Positions 37,320-46,298 of a stretch of 64,000 bases of DNA are shown in pieces. A model generated the notes under the pieces. That model searched no databases. It was not told the origin of the DNA and was given only the letters and a program-made list of their open reading frames with translations. The stretch comes from Actinobacillus sp. GY-402 (GTDB lineage Bacteria > Pseudomonadota > Gammaproteobacteria > Enterobacterales > Pasteurellaceae): contig NZ_CP062137.1 in NCBI RefSeq assembly GCF_014843355.1, positions 2,294,001 to 2,358,000 of the forward strand, in the 5' to 3' direction. The position numbers and the translations under genes are program-made. Each line of letters starts with the position of its first letter. The stretch's first letter is position 1.

Positions 37320-39593
37320 TTATATTAACTCGGCACGTAATTTTTTCGTGACGTCAACCATGACTTTCAGTTGTTCGAGGGTTTCTTTCCAGCCGCGGGT
37401 TTTTAAACCGCAGTCCGGGTTGACCCATAAACGTTCTTTCGGCACCACTTGGAGCGCTTTGCGCAGCAAGTGTTCGATTTCGGCGGCGGTTGGAACGCGC
37501 GGGCTGTGGATGTCGTACACGCCCGGGCCGATGTCGTTCGGATATTTGAAATCGCCGAACGCCGTTAATAATTCCATGTCGGAACGGGAGGTTTCAATCG
37601 TAATCACATCCGCATCTAAGCCTGCAATGGCCGGTAAAATGTCGTTGAATTCGGAATAACACATATGCGTATGAATTTGCGTGTCATCTTGACAACCCAT
37701 TGAACTTAAACGGAATGCTTCGCCCGCCCATTGTAAATAAGCGTCCCAATCGGCACGTTTGAGCGGTAAGCCTTCGCGAATTGCCGGTTCGTCAATTTGA
37801 ATCACTTTAATGCCGGCTTTTTCCAAATCCGACACTTCATCGGAAAGTGCCACTGCGATTTGTTTACATACGGTTGAACGCGGAATATCGTTGCGTACGA
37901 AAGACCATTGCAAAATCGTGACCGGACCGGTCAACATGCCTTTCATCACTTTTTTCGTTAAGCTTTGGGCATATTGTGACCAGCGTACTGTCATGGGCTC
38001 AGGGCGTACCACATCGCCATAAATGATCGGCGGTTTCACGTAGCGGGAACCGTAGCTTTGCACCCAACCGAATTTGGTGAAGGCAAATCCGTCCAATAAT
38101 TCGCCGAAATATTCCACCATGTCGTTACGTTCCGCTTCGCCGTGAACCAGCACGTCTAAATCCAATTTTTCTTGCTCACGCACGACCAATTCGATTTCTT
38201 TTTTCATCGCCGCTTCATAATCCGCAAGGGACAATGTGCCTTTTTTGAAAGCGGCCCGCGCGTGGCGAATTTCAGTGGTTTGCGGAAAAGAACCAATGTT
38301 TGTTGTTGGAAGCAACGGCAGTTTTAACCATGCATTTTGTAATTTGATGCGTTCCGCAAACGGGGATTTGCGTTGATCCGCGCCTGTCGGCAAATTCGCT
38401 AAACGTTCAGCTACCTCAGGACGATGAATATCTTTTGAAGTTGCACGGGCATCGGCGGCAGCCTGGCTGGCGTCGAGTTCCGCTTGTACGGCGCTTCTGC
38501 CTTGCTCAAGCGCGGTCTTAATGACGTCTAATTCCCGGATTTTTTGTAAACAGAAAGCGAGCCAGTTGTAAAGCTCCGGTTTGTTTGCCTGCAATCGGGT
38601 TTCCACGGATAAATCGTAAGGCGTGTGAAGCAGAGAACAGCTTGGTGCAATCCACAAACGCTCGCCCAGTTTGGCTTTTAACGGTTCTACTACGTCCAAC
38701 ACTTGGTTCAGGTTCGCACGCCAAATATTACGGCCATCAATCACGCCTGCAGACAAAATTTTGTGGTAATCCGCAAAGGCGGCAAGTTGTTCGGGCGCTC
38801 GCACTAAGTCAATGTGTAAGCCCGCAACCGGCAAGGCTTTTAATAACGCTGCGTGTTCGGCAACAGAACCGAAATAAGCGGCTAACAGTAATTTTGCGTT
38901 CACTTGTGTGCTTAATGTGGCGTACACGTCTTTATAAGCCGCAACCCATTGTGCCGGCAAATCGACGGTTAAGGCAGGTTCGTCAATTTGAATATAATCC
39001 ACGCCTTCTGCCGCCAATGCGTTTAAGATTTCCACATAAACCGGAACGAGTTTATTTAATAAATCAAAGCGATTAAATGCCGAGCCTTTTTCTTTGCCTA
39101 ACCACAAGAAGGTTAACGGACCGACAATGGTGGGTTTGACCTTCAAGCCAAGGGCTTTGGCCTCGCGAATTTGTTGCACGTAATGTGCCGGGTTAGCTTT
39201 GAATTGGGTATCCGCGTGGAATTCAGGCACGAGATAATGATAGTTGGTGTCAAACCATTTGGTCATTTCAATAGCAAACTGGTCTTTGTTGCCGCGCGCC
39301 AGTTGGAAATACTGGTCAAGGGTTAAATGTTGGCTGTCGAAACCGAAACGTGCAGGAATGGATCCTGTTGCCACTTGTAAGTCTAAAATGTGATCGTAGA
39401 GCGTGAAATCCGCCACAGCCACATAATCCGCATTTGCCGCCGCTTGGTGTTTCCAGTTGATTTCGCGCAAGGCTTTGGCGATGTCTAATAAATCCCGTTC
39501 GGCGATTTCACCGCGCCAATAACGTTCTTGCGCAAATTTAAGTTCACGTTTTGCGCCGATGCGCGGGAAGCCCGATAAATGAAATGTTGTCAT
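37320..39593 (-). CDS. metE: Cobalamin-independent methionine synthase
   Basis: Transfers a methyl group from 5-methyltetrahydropteroyltri-glutamate to homocysteine to make methionine without vitamin B12. The 757-residue protein has the two-barrel MetE architecture, and the zinc ligands are visible in THMCYSEF (His and Cys) and [11 protein letters not shown] (Cys). The N-terminal [17 protein letters not shown] is typical. GAGGA lies seven bases before the ATG. The stop codon abuts a transposase remnant, but the C-terminus ([10 protein letters not shown]) looks complete. Upstream is a MetJ-like operator. Confidence 0.97.
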   Translation of the reverse strand: MTTFHLSGFPRIGAKRELKFAQERYWRGEIAERDLLDIAKALREINWKHQAAANADYVAVADFTLYDHILDLQVATGSIPARFGFDSQHLTLDQYFQLARGNKDQFAIEMTKWFDTNYHYLVPEFHADTQFKANPAHYVQQIREAKALGLKVKPTIVGPLTFLWLGKEKGSAFNRFDLLNKLVPVYVEILNALAAEGVDYIQIDEPALTVDLPAQWVAAYKDVYATLSTQVNAKLLLAAYFGSVAEHAALLKALPVAGLHIDLVRAPEQLAAFADYHKILSAGVIDGRNIWRANLNQVLDVVEPLKAKLGERLWIAPSCSLLHTPYDLSVETRLQANKPELYNWLAFCLQKIRELDVIKTALEQGRSAVQAELDASQAAADARATSKDIHRPEVAERLANLPTGADQRKSPFAERIKLQNAWLKLPLLPTTNIGSFPQTTEIRHARAAFKKGTLSLADYEAAMKKEIELVVREQEKLDLDVLVHGEAERNDMVEYFGELLDGFAFTKFGWVQSYGSRYVKPPIIYGDVVRPEPMTVRWSQYAQSLTKKVMKGMLTGPVTILQWSFVRNDIPRSTVCKQIAVALSDEVSDLEKAGIKVIQIDEPAIREGLPLKRADWDAYLQWAGEAFRLSSMGCQDDTQIHTHMCYSEFNDILPAIAGLDADVITIETSRSDMELLTAFGDFKYPNDIGPGVYDIHSPRVPTAAEIEHLLRKALQVVPKERLWVNPDCGLKTRGWKETLEQLKVMVDVTKKLRAELI

Positions 39594-39618
39594 AATAATT
39601 CCTCAATGTGTTTGATTT

Positions 39619-39634
39619 AGACGGCTAAACGTCC
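39619..39634. promoter_or_regulatory. Tandem MetJ-box-like operator upstream of metE
   Basis: AGACGGCT AAACGTCC is a head-to-tail pair of eight-base boxes, each matching the MetJ consensus AGACGTCT at six positions. It lies 26-41 bases before the metE start, a place suited to repression by S-adenosylmethionine-bound MetJ. Confidence 0.55.
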
Positions 39635-39891
39635 GTACGCAGGTTAGAATGACGGAAACGGGGTTATTATGCAAATTAATAATTTTCTGAAAATTAATGA
39701 AAGAAATTAATGATAGGTGTTTTGTTGCTTTGCAACGGCAATCATGAAAAAACGTCGTTAAAAACGACCGCACTTTTCGTTTTAAACGGAGCGCCGTGAG
39801 GCAATCATCTTTTTGCTTAAAAAGAAGTCAGTAGAAATAATCGGTCTCAATAAAGTTTTCGTTAAATAGGGTAAGTTAATTTTGCTAAAAA

Positions 39892-39962
39892 CATGGATTA
39901 TTCGGCTATGATTTTAGATTGTGATCCAGATCGAGTTTTTTGCCGGTTAAGGTCACTAATAT
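39892..39962 (+). promoter_or_regulatory. araFGH promoter: AraC half-site, CRP site, -10
   Basis: CATGGA-N7-GCTA (39892-39908) is a reversed AraC half-site (consensus TAGC-N7-TCCATA). A partial copy ending GCTA (39884-39887) is 21 bases away. GATTGTGATCCAGATCGAGTT contains a CRP site TGTGA-N6-TCGAG (39920-39935, centre 39927.5). TAATAT (39957-39962) predicts a start at about 39969, putting CRP at -41.5, a classic class II position. Confidence 0.75.
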
Positions 39963-40043
39963 AACCGTGCTTACCGCAGCAATTCACTATCAATGCTTGT
40001 GGTTCATTGATAAACGAAAAACAATATTGAGAGGGACAGAACA

Positions 40044-41057
40044 ATGAAATTAAGCAAAAGAACATTTCTTAAATCTTTAGTCGCCGTATCTATTCTGACT
40101 GTGACGGGATTAAATTCTAACCCGGCATATTCCAGTTCGGCCGAACCGATCAAATTAGGCTTCCTGGTAAAACAACCCGAAGAACCTTGGTTCCAGACCG
40201 AATGGGCGTTTGCGGATAAAGCCGCCAAAGATCTCGGTAATGTGCAAATTATCAAAATTGCCGTGCCTGACGGTGAAAAAACATTAAACGCTATTGATAA
40301 TTTAGCTGCTAACGGTGCGAAAGGATTTGTGATTTGTACGCCGGATCCGAAATTAGGTCCCGCCATTATGGCGAAAGCCCGCGCTTACGATTTAAAAGTG
40401 ATTGCCGTTGACGATCAATTTTTAAATGCCGCCGGCGAACCGATGACCAATGTTCCGTTAATTATGATGGCGGCGAGTGAAATCGGTCAGCGTCAGGGCG
40501 AGGAACTTTATAAAGAAATGCAAAACCGTAAATGGGATGTGAAAGATACCGCGGTTTTAGCCATTACCGCCGATGAACTGGACACCGCCCGTCGCCGTAC
40601 CGAAGGTTCTATCGGCGCGTTAGTAAAAGCGGGTTTCCCGAAAGAAAAAATTTATAAATCACCGACAAAAAGTAACGATATTCCGGGCGCACTTGATGCC
40701 GCCAACTCCATGTTAGTACAACATCCGGAAGTGAAAAACTGGCTTATCGTGGGGATGAACGATAACACCGTATTAGGCGGCGTGCGCGCAACGGAAGGGC
40801 AGGGCTTTAAACCGGAAAATGTGGTGGCTATCGGTATTAACGGTGTGGATGCGGTTAATGAGCTTTCCAAGCCTAAAGCCACCGGTTTCTTAGGTTCGTT
40901 GTTACCAAGCCCGGATATTCACGGCTATCGCAGCGTTGAGCTTCTCACTAAATGGATCAGAGATGGAGTGGAACCGGAAAAATACATTGCCGTGCAGGAC
41001 GTTGTTTTCTTAAAACGTGACAATTTCAAAGAAGAACTTTCTAAAAAAGGCCTTTAA
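40044..41057 (+). CDS. araF: L-arabinose ABC transporter periplasmic binding protein
   Basis: High-affinity arabinose receptor of 337 residues, nearly identical in pattern to E. coli AraF: LGFLVKQPEEPWFQTEW, IKIAVPDGEKTLNAID, ITADELDTARRRTEGS and IVGMNDNTVLGGVRATEGQG. The signal sequence begins MKLSKRTFLKSL, which resembles a twin-arginine signal with Lys-Arg in place of Arg-Arg; export by Sec is equally possible. GAGAGGGA lies upstream of the ATG. First gene of araFGH-araC, driven by a promoter with CRP and AraC sites. Confidence 0.96.
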   Translation: MKLSKRTFLKSLVAVSILTVTGLNSNPAYSSSAEPIKLGFLVKQPEEPWFQTEWAFADKAAKDLGNVQIIKIAVPDGEKTLNAIDNLAANGAKGFVICTPDPKLGPAIMAKARAYDLKVIAVDDQFLNAAGEPMTNVPLIMMAASEIGQRQGEELYKEMQNRKWDVKDTAVLAITADELDTARRRTEGSIGALVKAGFPKEKIYKSPTKSNDIPGALDAANSMLVQHPEVKNWLIVGMNDNTVLGGVRATEGQGFKPENVVAIGINGVDAVNELSKPKATGFLGSLLPSPDIHGYRSVELLTKWIRDGVEPEKYIAVQDVVFLKRDNFKEELSKKGL

Positions 41058-41114
41058 TAGTTGAAATCGGGGTCTGTTTATCGCCCGTAAACAGACCTCA
41101 ATAAGGAGGACGAG

Positions 41115-42617
41115 ATGCAAGTTCCATATTTAGAGTTTGATAATGTGAGTAAAAGCTTTCCCGGCGTTAAAGCATTACAAAATGTTTCCTTTAAATGCTA
41201 TGAGGGTAAAGTTCATGCGTTAATGGGTGAGAACGGTGCGGGTAAATCCACCTTATTAAAAATTTTAAGCGGTAATTATCTGCCTACCGAGGGCAAATTA
41301 AGTGTCGGCGGTCGCCAGCTGGTTTTCCGTAATACTAAAGAAGCGCTGTTAGCCGGCGTCGCCATTATTTATCAGGAATTAAATATCGTGCCGGAAATGA
41401 CCGTAGCGGAAAACCTGTGTTTAGGTCAGTTGCCGCATTCCTTCGGCATTGTGAATAAAGCGGAATTAATTGAGAGAACGCAAAAATATCTCGATAAACT
41501 GGATCTCAATATTTCGCCGGATACGCCTTTAAAGGAATTGTCTATCGGTCAATGGCAAATGATTGAAATTGCCAAGGCTTTAAGCCGGGGCGCAAAAATC
41601 ATTGCATTTGACGAACCCACCAGTAGCCTTTCCGCTCCAGAAATTGAAAAATTATTCAGCGTCATTAATGAGTTGCGGGACGAAGGCAAGGTGATTTTAT
41701 ACGTATCTCACCGTATGGAAGAAATTTTCCGTATCAGCGATGAAATTACCGTGCTGAAAGACGGGCAATTCGTGGAAACCTTTTCTGATCTTTCAAAAAT
41801 CACCAATGACGATTTAGTGCGCAGCATGGTCGGACGCAATTTAGGCGATATTTATCATTATCGTCCGCGTGAAGTGGGCGACACCCGTTTAAAAATTACG
41901 CATTTATCCGGTCAAAAACTGAAAGGCGATTTTAGTTTAACGGTTCGAGCCGGTGAGGTTTTAGGCTTATTCGGCTTAGTCGGTGCGGGGCGTTCGGAAT
42001 TATTAAAAGTGATTTTCGGTGCGGATCCGAGCGTATCGGGAACCATTGAACTGGACGGTAAAACCATTTCCGTACGCAGTCCGAAAGAGGCGATCGAACA
42101 AGGTATTGTGCTTTGTCCTGAAGATCGCAAAAAAGAAGGGATTATTCCAACGGCAAGCGTAGGGGAAAATATCAATATCAGCGCCAGACGTTCTCACAAT
42201 TTCCTCAAATTCATTATTAATGAAAAATGGGAAAAGAAAAACGCCGAACAACAGCGGCAGCAAATGAATGTAAAAACGCCGTCGATTCAGCAGCTTATTG
42301 TGAATTTGTCCGGTGGTAACCAACAGAAAGCCATTTTAGGGCGTTGGTTATCGGAAGATATTAAAGTGTTACTGCTCGATGAACCGACCAGAGGCATTGA
42401 TGTAGGCGCGAAATCCGAAATTTACGATTTAATTTTTAAATTAGCCGACCAAAAATTAGCCATTATTGTGGTTTCCAGCGATCTGCCCGAAGTTATCGGT
42501 GTATCCGACAGAATTATGGTCATGCGTTCTCGTCAAATTACCGGCGTAATAGAACGTGCGGATGCAACGGAAGAAAAAGTATTAAAACTTGCTATGGTAG
42601 AAAGCAAAGCGGCTTAA
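41115..42617 (+). CDS. araG: L-arabinose ABC transporter ATP-binding protein
   Basis: A 500-residue tandem ATPase for arabinose import. The first cassette has Walker [10 protein letters not shown], signature LSIGQWQM and Walker [11 protein letters not shown]. The second has a degenerate Walker A (GLVGAGRSE), signature LSGGNQQKA and Walker [11 protein letters not shown], as usual for the sugar class. AAGGAGG seven bases upstream supports the start. Middle gene of araFGH. Confidence 0.96.
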   Translation: MQVPYLEFDNVSKSFPGVKALQNVSFKCYEGKVHALMGENGAGKSTLLKILSGNYLPTEGKLSVGGRQLVFRNTKEALLAGVAIIYQELNIVPEMTVAENLCLGQLPHSFGIVNKAELIERTQKYLDKLDLNISPDTPLKELSIGQWQMIEIAKALSRGAKIIAFDEPTSSLSAPEIEKLFSVINELRDEGKVILYVSHRMEEIFRISDEITVLKDGQFVETFSDLSKITNDDLVRSMVGRNLGDIYHYRPREVGDTRLKITHLSGQKLKGDFSLTVRAGEVLGLFGLVGAGRSELLKVIFGADPSVSGTIELDGKTISVRSPKEAIEQGIVLCPEDRKKEGIIPTASVGENINISARRSHNFLKFIINEKWEKKNAEQQRQQMNVKTPSIQQLIVNLSGGNQQKAILGRWLSEDIKVLLLDEPTRGIDVGAKSEIYDLIFKLADQKLAIIVVSSDLPEVIGVSDRIMVMRSRQITGVIERADATEEKVLKLAMVESKAA

Positions 42618-42632
42618 TGTAGGAGATTGATT

Positions 42633-43601
42633 ATGACTTCAACAACTCAAGAAAAAAGTGCGGGTTCATTCAGCAAAATCTGGAACGCTTACGGCATGCT
42701 GTTAATTTTTGCAGTCATTTTTGTCTGCTCTTGCTTATTTATCCCGAATTTTGCCACCGTTGTAAATATGAAAGGGCTGGGCTTAGCCATTTCTATGAGC
42801 GGAATCGTTGCCTGCGGTATGCTGTTCTGCCTGGCCGCCGGCGAAATTGACCTTTCCGTGGCTTCCGTTATCGCGTGCGCCGGAGTTGTCACGGCGGTAG
42901 TCATTAACATGACGCAAAGTGTCTCGGTCGGTATTCTTGCCGGTCTTGGTTTAGGTATTGCGGTGGGGCTAATTAACGGCTTTGTGATTGCGAAATTAAA
43001 AATCAACTCGTTAATCACCACTCTCGCCACTATGCAGATTGCCCGCGGTTTCGGTTATATTATTTCGGACGGTAAAGCGGTGGGTATCACCAAAGAAGAA
43101 TTCTTCGAATTGGGTTATCAGGATATTTTCGGTGTGCCGTTACCGATTGTTTTTACCATCATCTGTATCGCTATTTTCGGTTTCTTACTCAGCAAAACCA
43201 CTTACGGTCGCAACACGCTGGCTATCGGCGGTAACCAGGAAGCCTCTCGTTTGGCCGGTATCAACGTAGACAGAACCAAATTGATTATTTTTGTGGTATC
43301 GGGTTTTGTTTCCGCACTTGCCGGCGTGATTCTGGCCGCCCGCATGACCAGCGGTCAACCGATGACTTCCGTAGGGTTTGAACTGGTGGCGATTTCGGCC
43401 TGCGTATTAGGCGGCGTGTCGCTGAACGGCGGGGTGGCAAAAATTTCATTTATTATCGCCGGGGTGTTAATTCTCGGGACTATCGAAAATGCCATGAATT
43501 TACTGAATATTTCACCGTTTGCCCAATACGTGGTGCGCGGTCTCATCTTGCTGATTGCGGTCATTTTTGATAAATATAAACAAAAATTTATCAAATCCTA
43601 A
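42633..43601 (+). CDS. araH: L-arabinose ABC transporter permease
   Basis: Inner-membrane permease of 322 residues with about 8-10 hydrophobic segments and the conserved sugar-permease motif GGNQEASRLAGIN, the contact with the ATPase. The ATG at 42633 is preferred to a TTG two codons before it because AGGAGA lies 7 bases upstream. An uptake-variant AAGTGCGGG encodes the SAG of its third to fifth codons' neighbourhood. Overlap or close spacing with araG and araC indicates one operon. Confidence 0.95.
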   Translation: MTSTTQEKSAGSFSKIWNAYGMLLIFAVIFVCSCLFIPNFATVVNMKGLGLAISMSGIVACGMLFCLAAGEIDLSVASVIACAGVVTAVVINMTQSVSVGILAGLGLGIAVGLINGFVIAKLKINSLITTLATMQIARGFGYIISDGKAVGITKEEFFELGYQDIFGVPLPIVFTIICIAIFGFLLSKTTYGRNTLAIGGNQEASRLAGINVDRTKLIIFVVSGFVSALAGVILAARMTSGQPMTSVGFELVAISACVLGGVSLNGGVAKISFIIAGVLILGTIENAMNLLNISPFAQYVVRGLILLIAVIFDKYKQKFIKS

Positions 43602-43610
43602 GGTTGAGGA

Positions 43611-44468
43611 ATGAAGCAACGGCACGAGGTTCAACAGGAAACCAACCCGTTATTGCCCGGCTATCGGTTCGGTTCGTATTTAGTGGCGGGTTGTACTCCT
43701 ATCGAAAAAGGTAATGAAGTGGATTTCGCCATTCGTCGCCCGAACGGCATGAAAGGCTACATTATTAATCTCACGACCAAAGGTGAAGGCACGGTATTTG
43801 AAGGCGACCGTGCCTTTACTTGTTCGAAAGGGGATTTATTGCTCTTCCCACCCAATGCCGAACATTTGTATTATCGTTCGGAATCCGCCGAATCCTGGCA
43901 TCATCAATGGATTTATTTCAGACCCCGTTCTTTCTGGGCGAACTGGCTGCAATGGAGCCATGTATCGGATCACGTCGGGCGTCTCACCGTTAGCGATTCG
44001 GCAACCTATGAGGAAATTTTGGCATTATTTAAGAAAATCGAATGGGAATACAGCACTAAAGATATTTTCTCCGAAGCCATGTCCATGTGTTTATTGGAAC
44101 AACTGCTGATTAAATGCATTCAGTTGGATCCCGTTAACAGCCAGAGAATGCTGGATCCCCGCATTTTGGAAACCTGCCATTTTATTTCCGCCAATTTGCA
44201 TATTAATCATAAAATCAGCGAAATTGCCGAGCATATTCACATGTCGCCTTCCCGTCTGACGCATCTTTTTGTGCAGCAAACAGGCTCGAGCATTATCAAA
44301 TGGCGGGAAGAACAGCGCATGATCAAAGCGCAGCATTTACTCCATACGTCCGGCGCGCCGATTTACGCCATTGCAAGACAATTAGGCTATGATGACCAAC
44401 TTTATTTTTCCCGCCTGTTTAAACGTTATTCCGGGCTAAGTCCCTCCGATTACCGTAATTCCCGTTAG
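43611..44468 (+). CDS. araC: Arabinose operon regulator AraC
   Basis: A 285-residue regulator with an N-terminal cupin-type arabinose-binding and dimerisation domain (LPGYRFGSYLVAGCTPIEKG; LLLFPPNAEHLYY) and a C-terminal double helix-turn-helix (ISEIAEHIHMSPSRLTHLF and IYAIARQLGYDDQLYFSRLF). Unlike E. coli, where it is divergent from araBAD, it is the last gene of araFGH, 9 bases after araH. Its expression is thus tied to the transporter promoter. Probable binding sites are seen upstream of araF and of the kinase gene. GAGGA lies very close to the ATG. Confidence 0.95.
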   Translation: MKQRHEVQQETNPLLPGYRFGSYLVAGCTPIEKGNEVDFAIRRPNGMKGYIINLTTKGEGTVFEGDRAFTCSKGDLLLFPPNAEHLYYRSESAESWHHQWIYFRPRSFWANWLQWSHVSDHVGRLTVSDSATYEEILALFKKIEWEYSTKDIFSEAMSMCLLEQLLIKCIQLDPVNSQRMLDPRILETCHFISANLHINHKISEIAEHIHMSPSRLTHLFVQQTGSSIIKWREEQRMIKAQHLLHTSGAPIYAIARQLGYDDQLYFSRLFKRYSGLSPSDYRNSR

Positions 44469-44513
44469 CCCGGGCGTATAAAGTGCGGGCGAAATTTGAT
44501 GAGTTTTTGAAAA

Positions 44514-44606
44514 AGTGATCCGGCTCTCATCTTGTTTCTCGCAGCCGGATTATCCATATATATAGCTTATTCCACGCTAACGATTCTATGCAATAAGATC
44601 TACTCT
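44514..44606 (+). promoter_or_regulatory. pBAD-like promoter of the kinase-araA operon
   Basis: CRP-like AGTGA-N6-TCTCA (44514-44529, 8 of 10). AraC I1-like CAGC-N7-TCCATA (44542-44558), then after exactly 21 bases an I2-like TAGC-N7-ACGCTA (44563-44579). -35 CTAACG (44577-44582) overlaps I2, and -10 TACTCT (44601-44606) follows after 18 bases. Spacing and overlap reproduce the E. coli araBAD promoter closely. Confidence 0.82.
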
Positions 44607-44674
44607 ACAGTCTGACGGCGTGGCATAAACGCATTGCCATCACTTTTGTTACGACAGAATCGGGAGTAATCAAT

Positions 44675-46279
44675 ATGCAAGAGGCAAAAACCGCAATTGC
44701 TTCAGGCGAGGCATCCATTGGAATCGAATTCGGTTCCACCCGGATTAAAGCCGTGCTGATTAATGGCCGCGGCGATATTCTGGCAACCGGTGGCTTTACC
44801 TGGGAAAATCACTTTACCGACGGAATCTGGACGTATCCGCAAAGCGAAATCCGCCAAGGGCTGCAACAAGCCTACCGAGATTTGGCAAATCAGGTGCAGG
44901 AACGATACGGCACGGCGCTTACCCGCGCCAAAGCTATCGGTATCAGCGGCATGATGCACGGCTATTTGCCTTTCGATAAGCAAGGTAACCAGCTGGTTGA
45001 ATTCAGAACCTGGCGCAATAATATTACGCAAAAATCTTCGCAAAAATTGACCGCACTTTTTAACTACAACATTCCCCAACGTTGGAGTATTTCTCATCTA
45101 TATCAGGCGATCTTAAATCAAGAGGAACATGTGGGAAAAATTGACTATCTCACGACGCTGGCGGGTTACGTGCATTGGCAGCTAACCGGTGAAAAAGTGC
45201 TCGGTGTGGGCGAAGCGTCCGGCATGTTTCCCATTGATCCGCAAACCGGCGATTATGATCAAAACATGCTCGAGCAGTTTGACGATCTCATTGCGCCGCA
45301 ATCCTATCCCTGGAAAATCGACTGCATTTTACCGCAGGTATTAACGGCCGGGCAGACCGCCGGTTATCTAACGGAACAGGGCGCAAAATGGCTCGATCCG
45401 ACGGGGCGATTACAGGCGGGCATTCCGTTTTGTCCGCCGGAAGGCGATGCGGGAACCGGCATGGTGGCCACCAACAGTATTAAAACCAATACCGGAAATA
45501 TTTCCGCCGGCACATCGGCTTTCGCCATGATTGTGCTGGAAAAAGCGCTTTCCAGAGTGTATGAACAATTGGATATGGTCACCACGCCGGCGGGCAAACT
45601 CGTCGCCATGGCGCACGCCAATAACTGCAGCTCGGACATTAACGCCTGGATTCGCCTTTTCGGCGAAACGTTAAAGGCCTTTGGCGCGGAAGTTGAAACG
45701 GATAAGTTATACGAAACTCTTTTCCTGCAGGCCTTGGACGGAGACGCGAACTGCGGCGGTTTATTGTCTTACGGCTTCTATTCCGGCGAACACAGCGTAG
45801 GCTTAGCCGAAGGTTGCCCGATTTTTATGCATCCGGCCAATGCCCGTTTTACTTTGGCTAATTTTATCCGAACCCATTTATACGGCGCGTTCGGCGCTAT
45901 GAAATTAGGCGTCGATATTCTTATTCAACGGGAAAAGGTTAATATCGCGCAGATTCTTGGTCACGGCGGTATTTTCAAAACTCCGAATGTCGCCTCAAAA
46001 ATTCTTGCTTCGGCGATTAACGTTCCGGTAGCCGTAATGAAAACCGCAAACGAAGGCGGTGCTTGGGGAATCGCGTTGCTGGCAAATTATTTAACCGCTT
46101 ATCAGGCGGGGCAATCTTTAGAAGATTACCTCGACGACCATATTTTCGCTCAAGCCGAAATATTCGTTTCGCAACCGGATGAAGAAATGGCGAAAGGCTA
46201 CGCGGAATTTATACAATATTATCAACAAGGCATTCCCGTTGTGCAAACGGCGGTCGATACCTTCCGTCATGCTATTTAA
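44675..46279 (+). CDS. FGGY-family carbohydrate kinase, probable L-ribulokinase
   Basis: A 534-residue sugar kinase with the ASKHA loops IGIEFGSTRIKAVLING (about 16-32) and GNISAGTSAFAMI. It is placed with araA behind a pBAD-like promoter, so phosphorylation of L-ribulose is the natural role. It does not resemble E. coli AraB (566 residues) in detail, and looks closer to the roughly 530-residue kinases found with araA in some Firmicutes and Bacteroidetes. This suggests non-orthologous replacement. GGGAG lies 8 bases before the ATG. It contains an uptake core, so if it was acquired it has been in the lineage for some time. araA follows after 19 bases. Confidence 0.85.
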   Translation: MQEAKTAIASGEASIGIEFGSTRIKAVLINGRGDILATGGFTWENHFTDGIWTYPQSEIRQGLQQAYRDLANQVQERYGTALTRAKAIGISGMMHGYLPFDKQGNQLVEFRTWRNNITQKSSQKLTALFNYNIPQRWSISHLYQAILNQEEHVGKIDYLTTLAGYVHWQLTGEKVLGVGEASGMFPIDPQTGDYDQNMLEQFDDLIAPQSYPWKIDCILPQVLTAGQTAGYLTEQGAKWLDPTGRLQAGIPFCPPEGDAGTGMVATNSIKTNTGNISAGTSAFAMIVLEKALSRVYEQLDMVTTPAGKLVAMAHANNCSSDINAWIRLFGETLKAFGAEVETDKLYETLFLQALDGDANCGGLLSYGFYSGEHSVGLAEGCPIFMHPANARFTLANFIRTHLYGAFGAMKLGVDILIQREKVNIAQILGHGGIFKTPNVASKILASAINVPVAVMKTANEGGAWGIALLANYLTAYQAGQSLEDYLDDHIFAQAEIFVSQPDEEMAKGYAEFIQYYQQGIPVVQTAVDTFRHAI

Positions 46280-46298
46280 AACGAATCAGGAGAATATT

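Noticed and set aside
37168-37659. Plus-strand frame antisense to the metE end and transposase remnant
   Set aside because: Explained fully by the opposite-strand metE and IS3 remnant.
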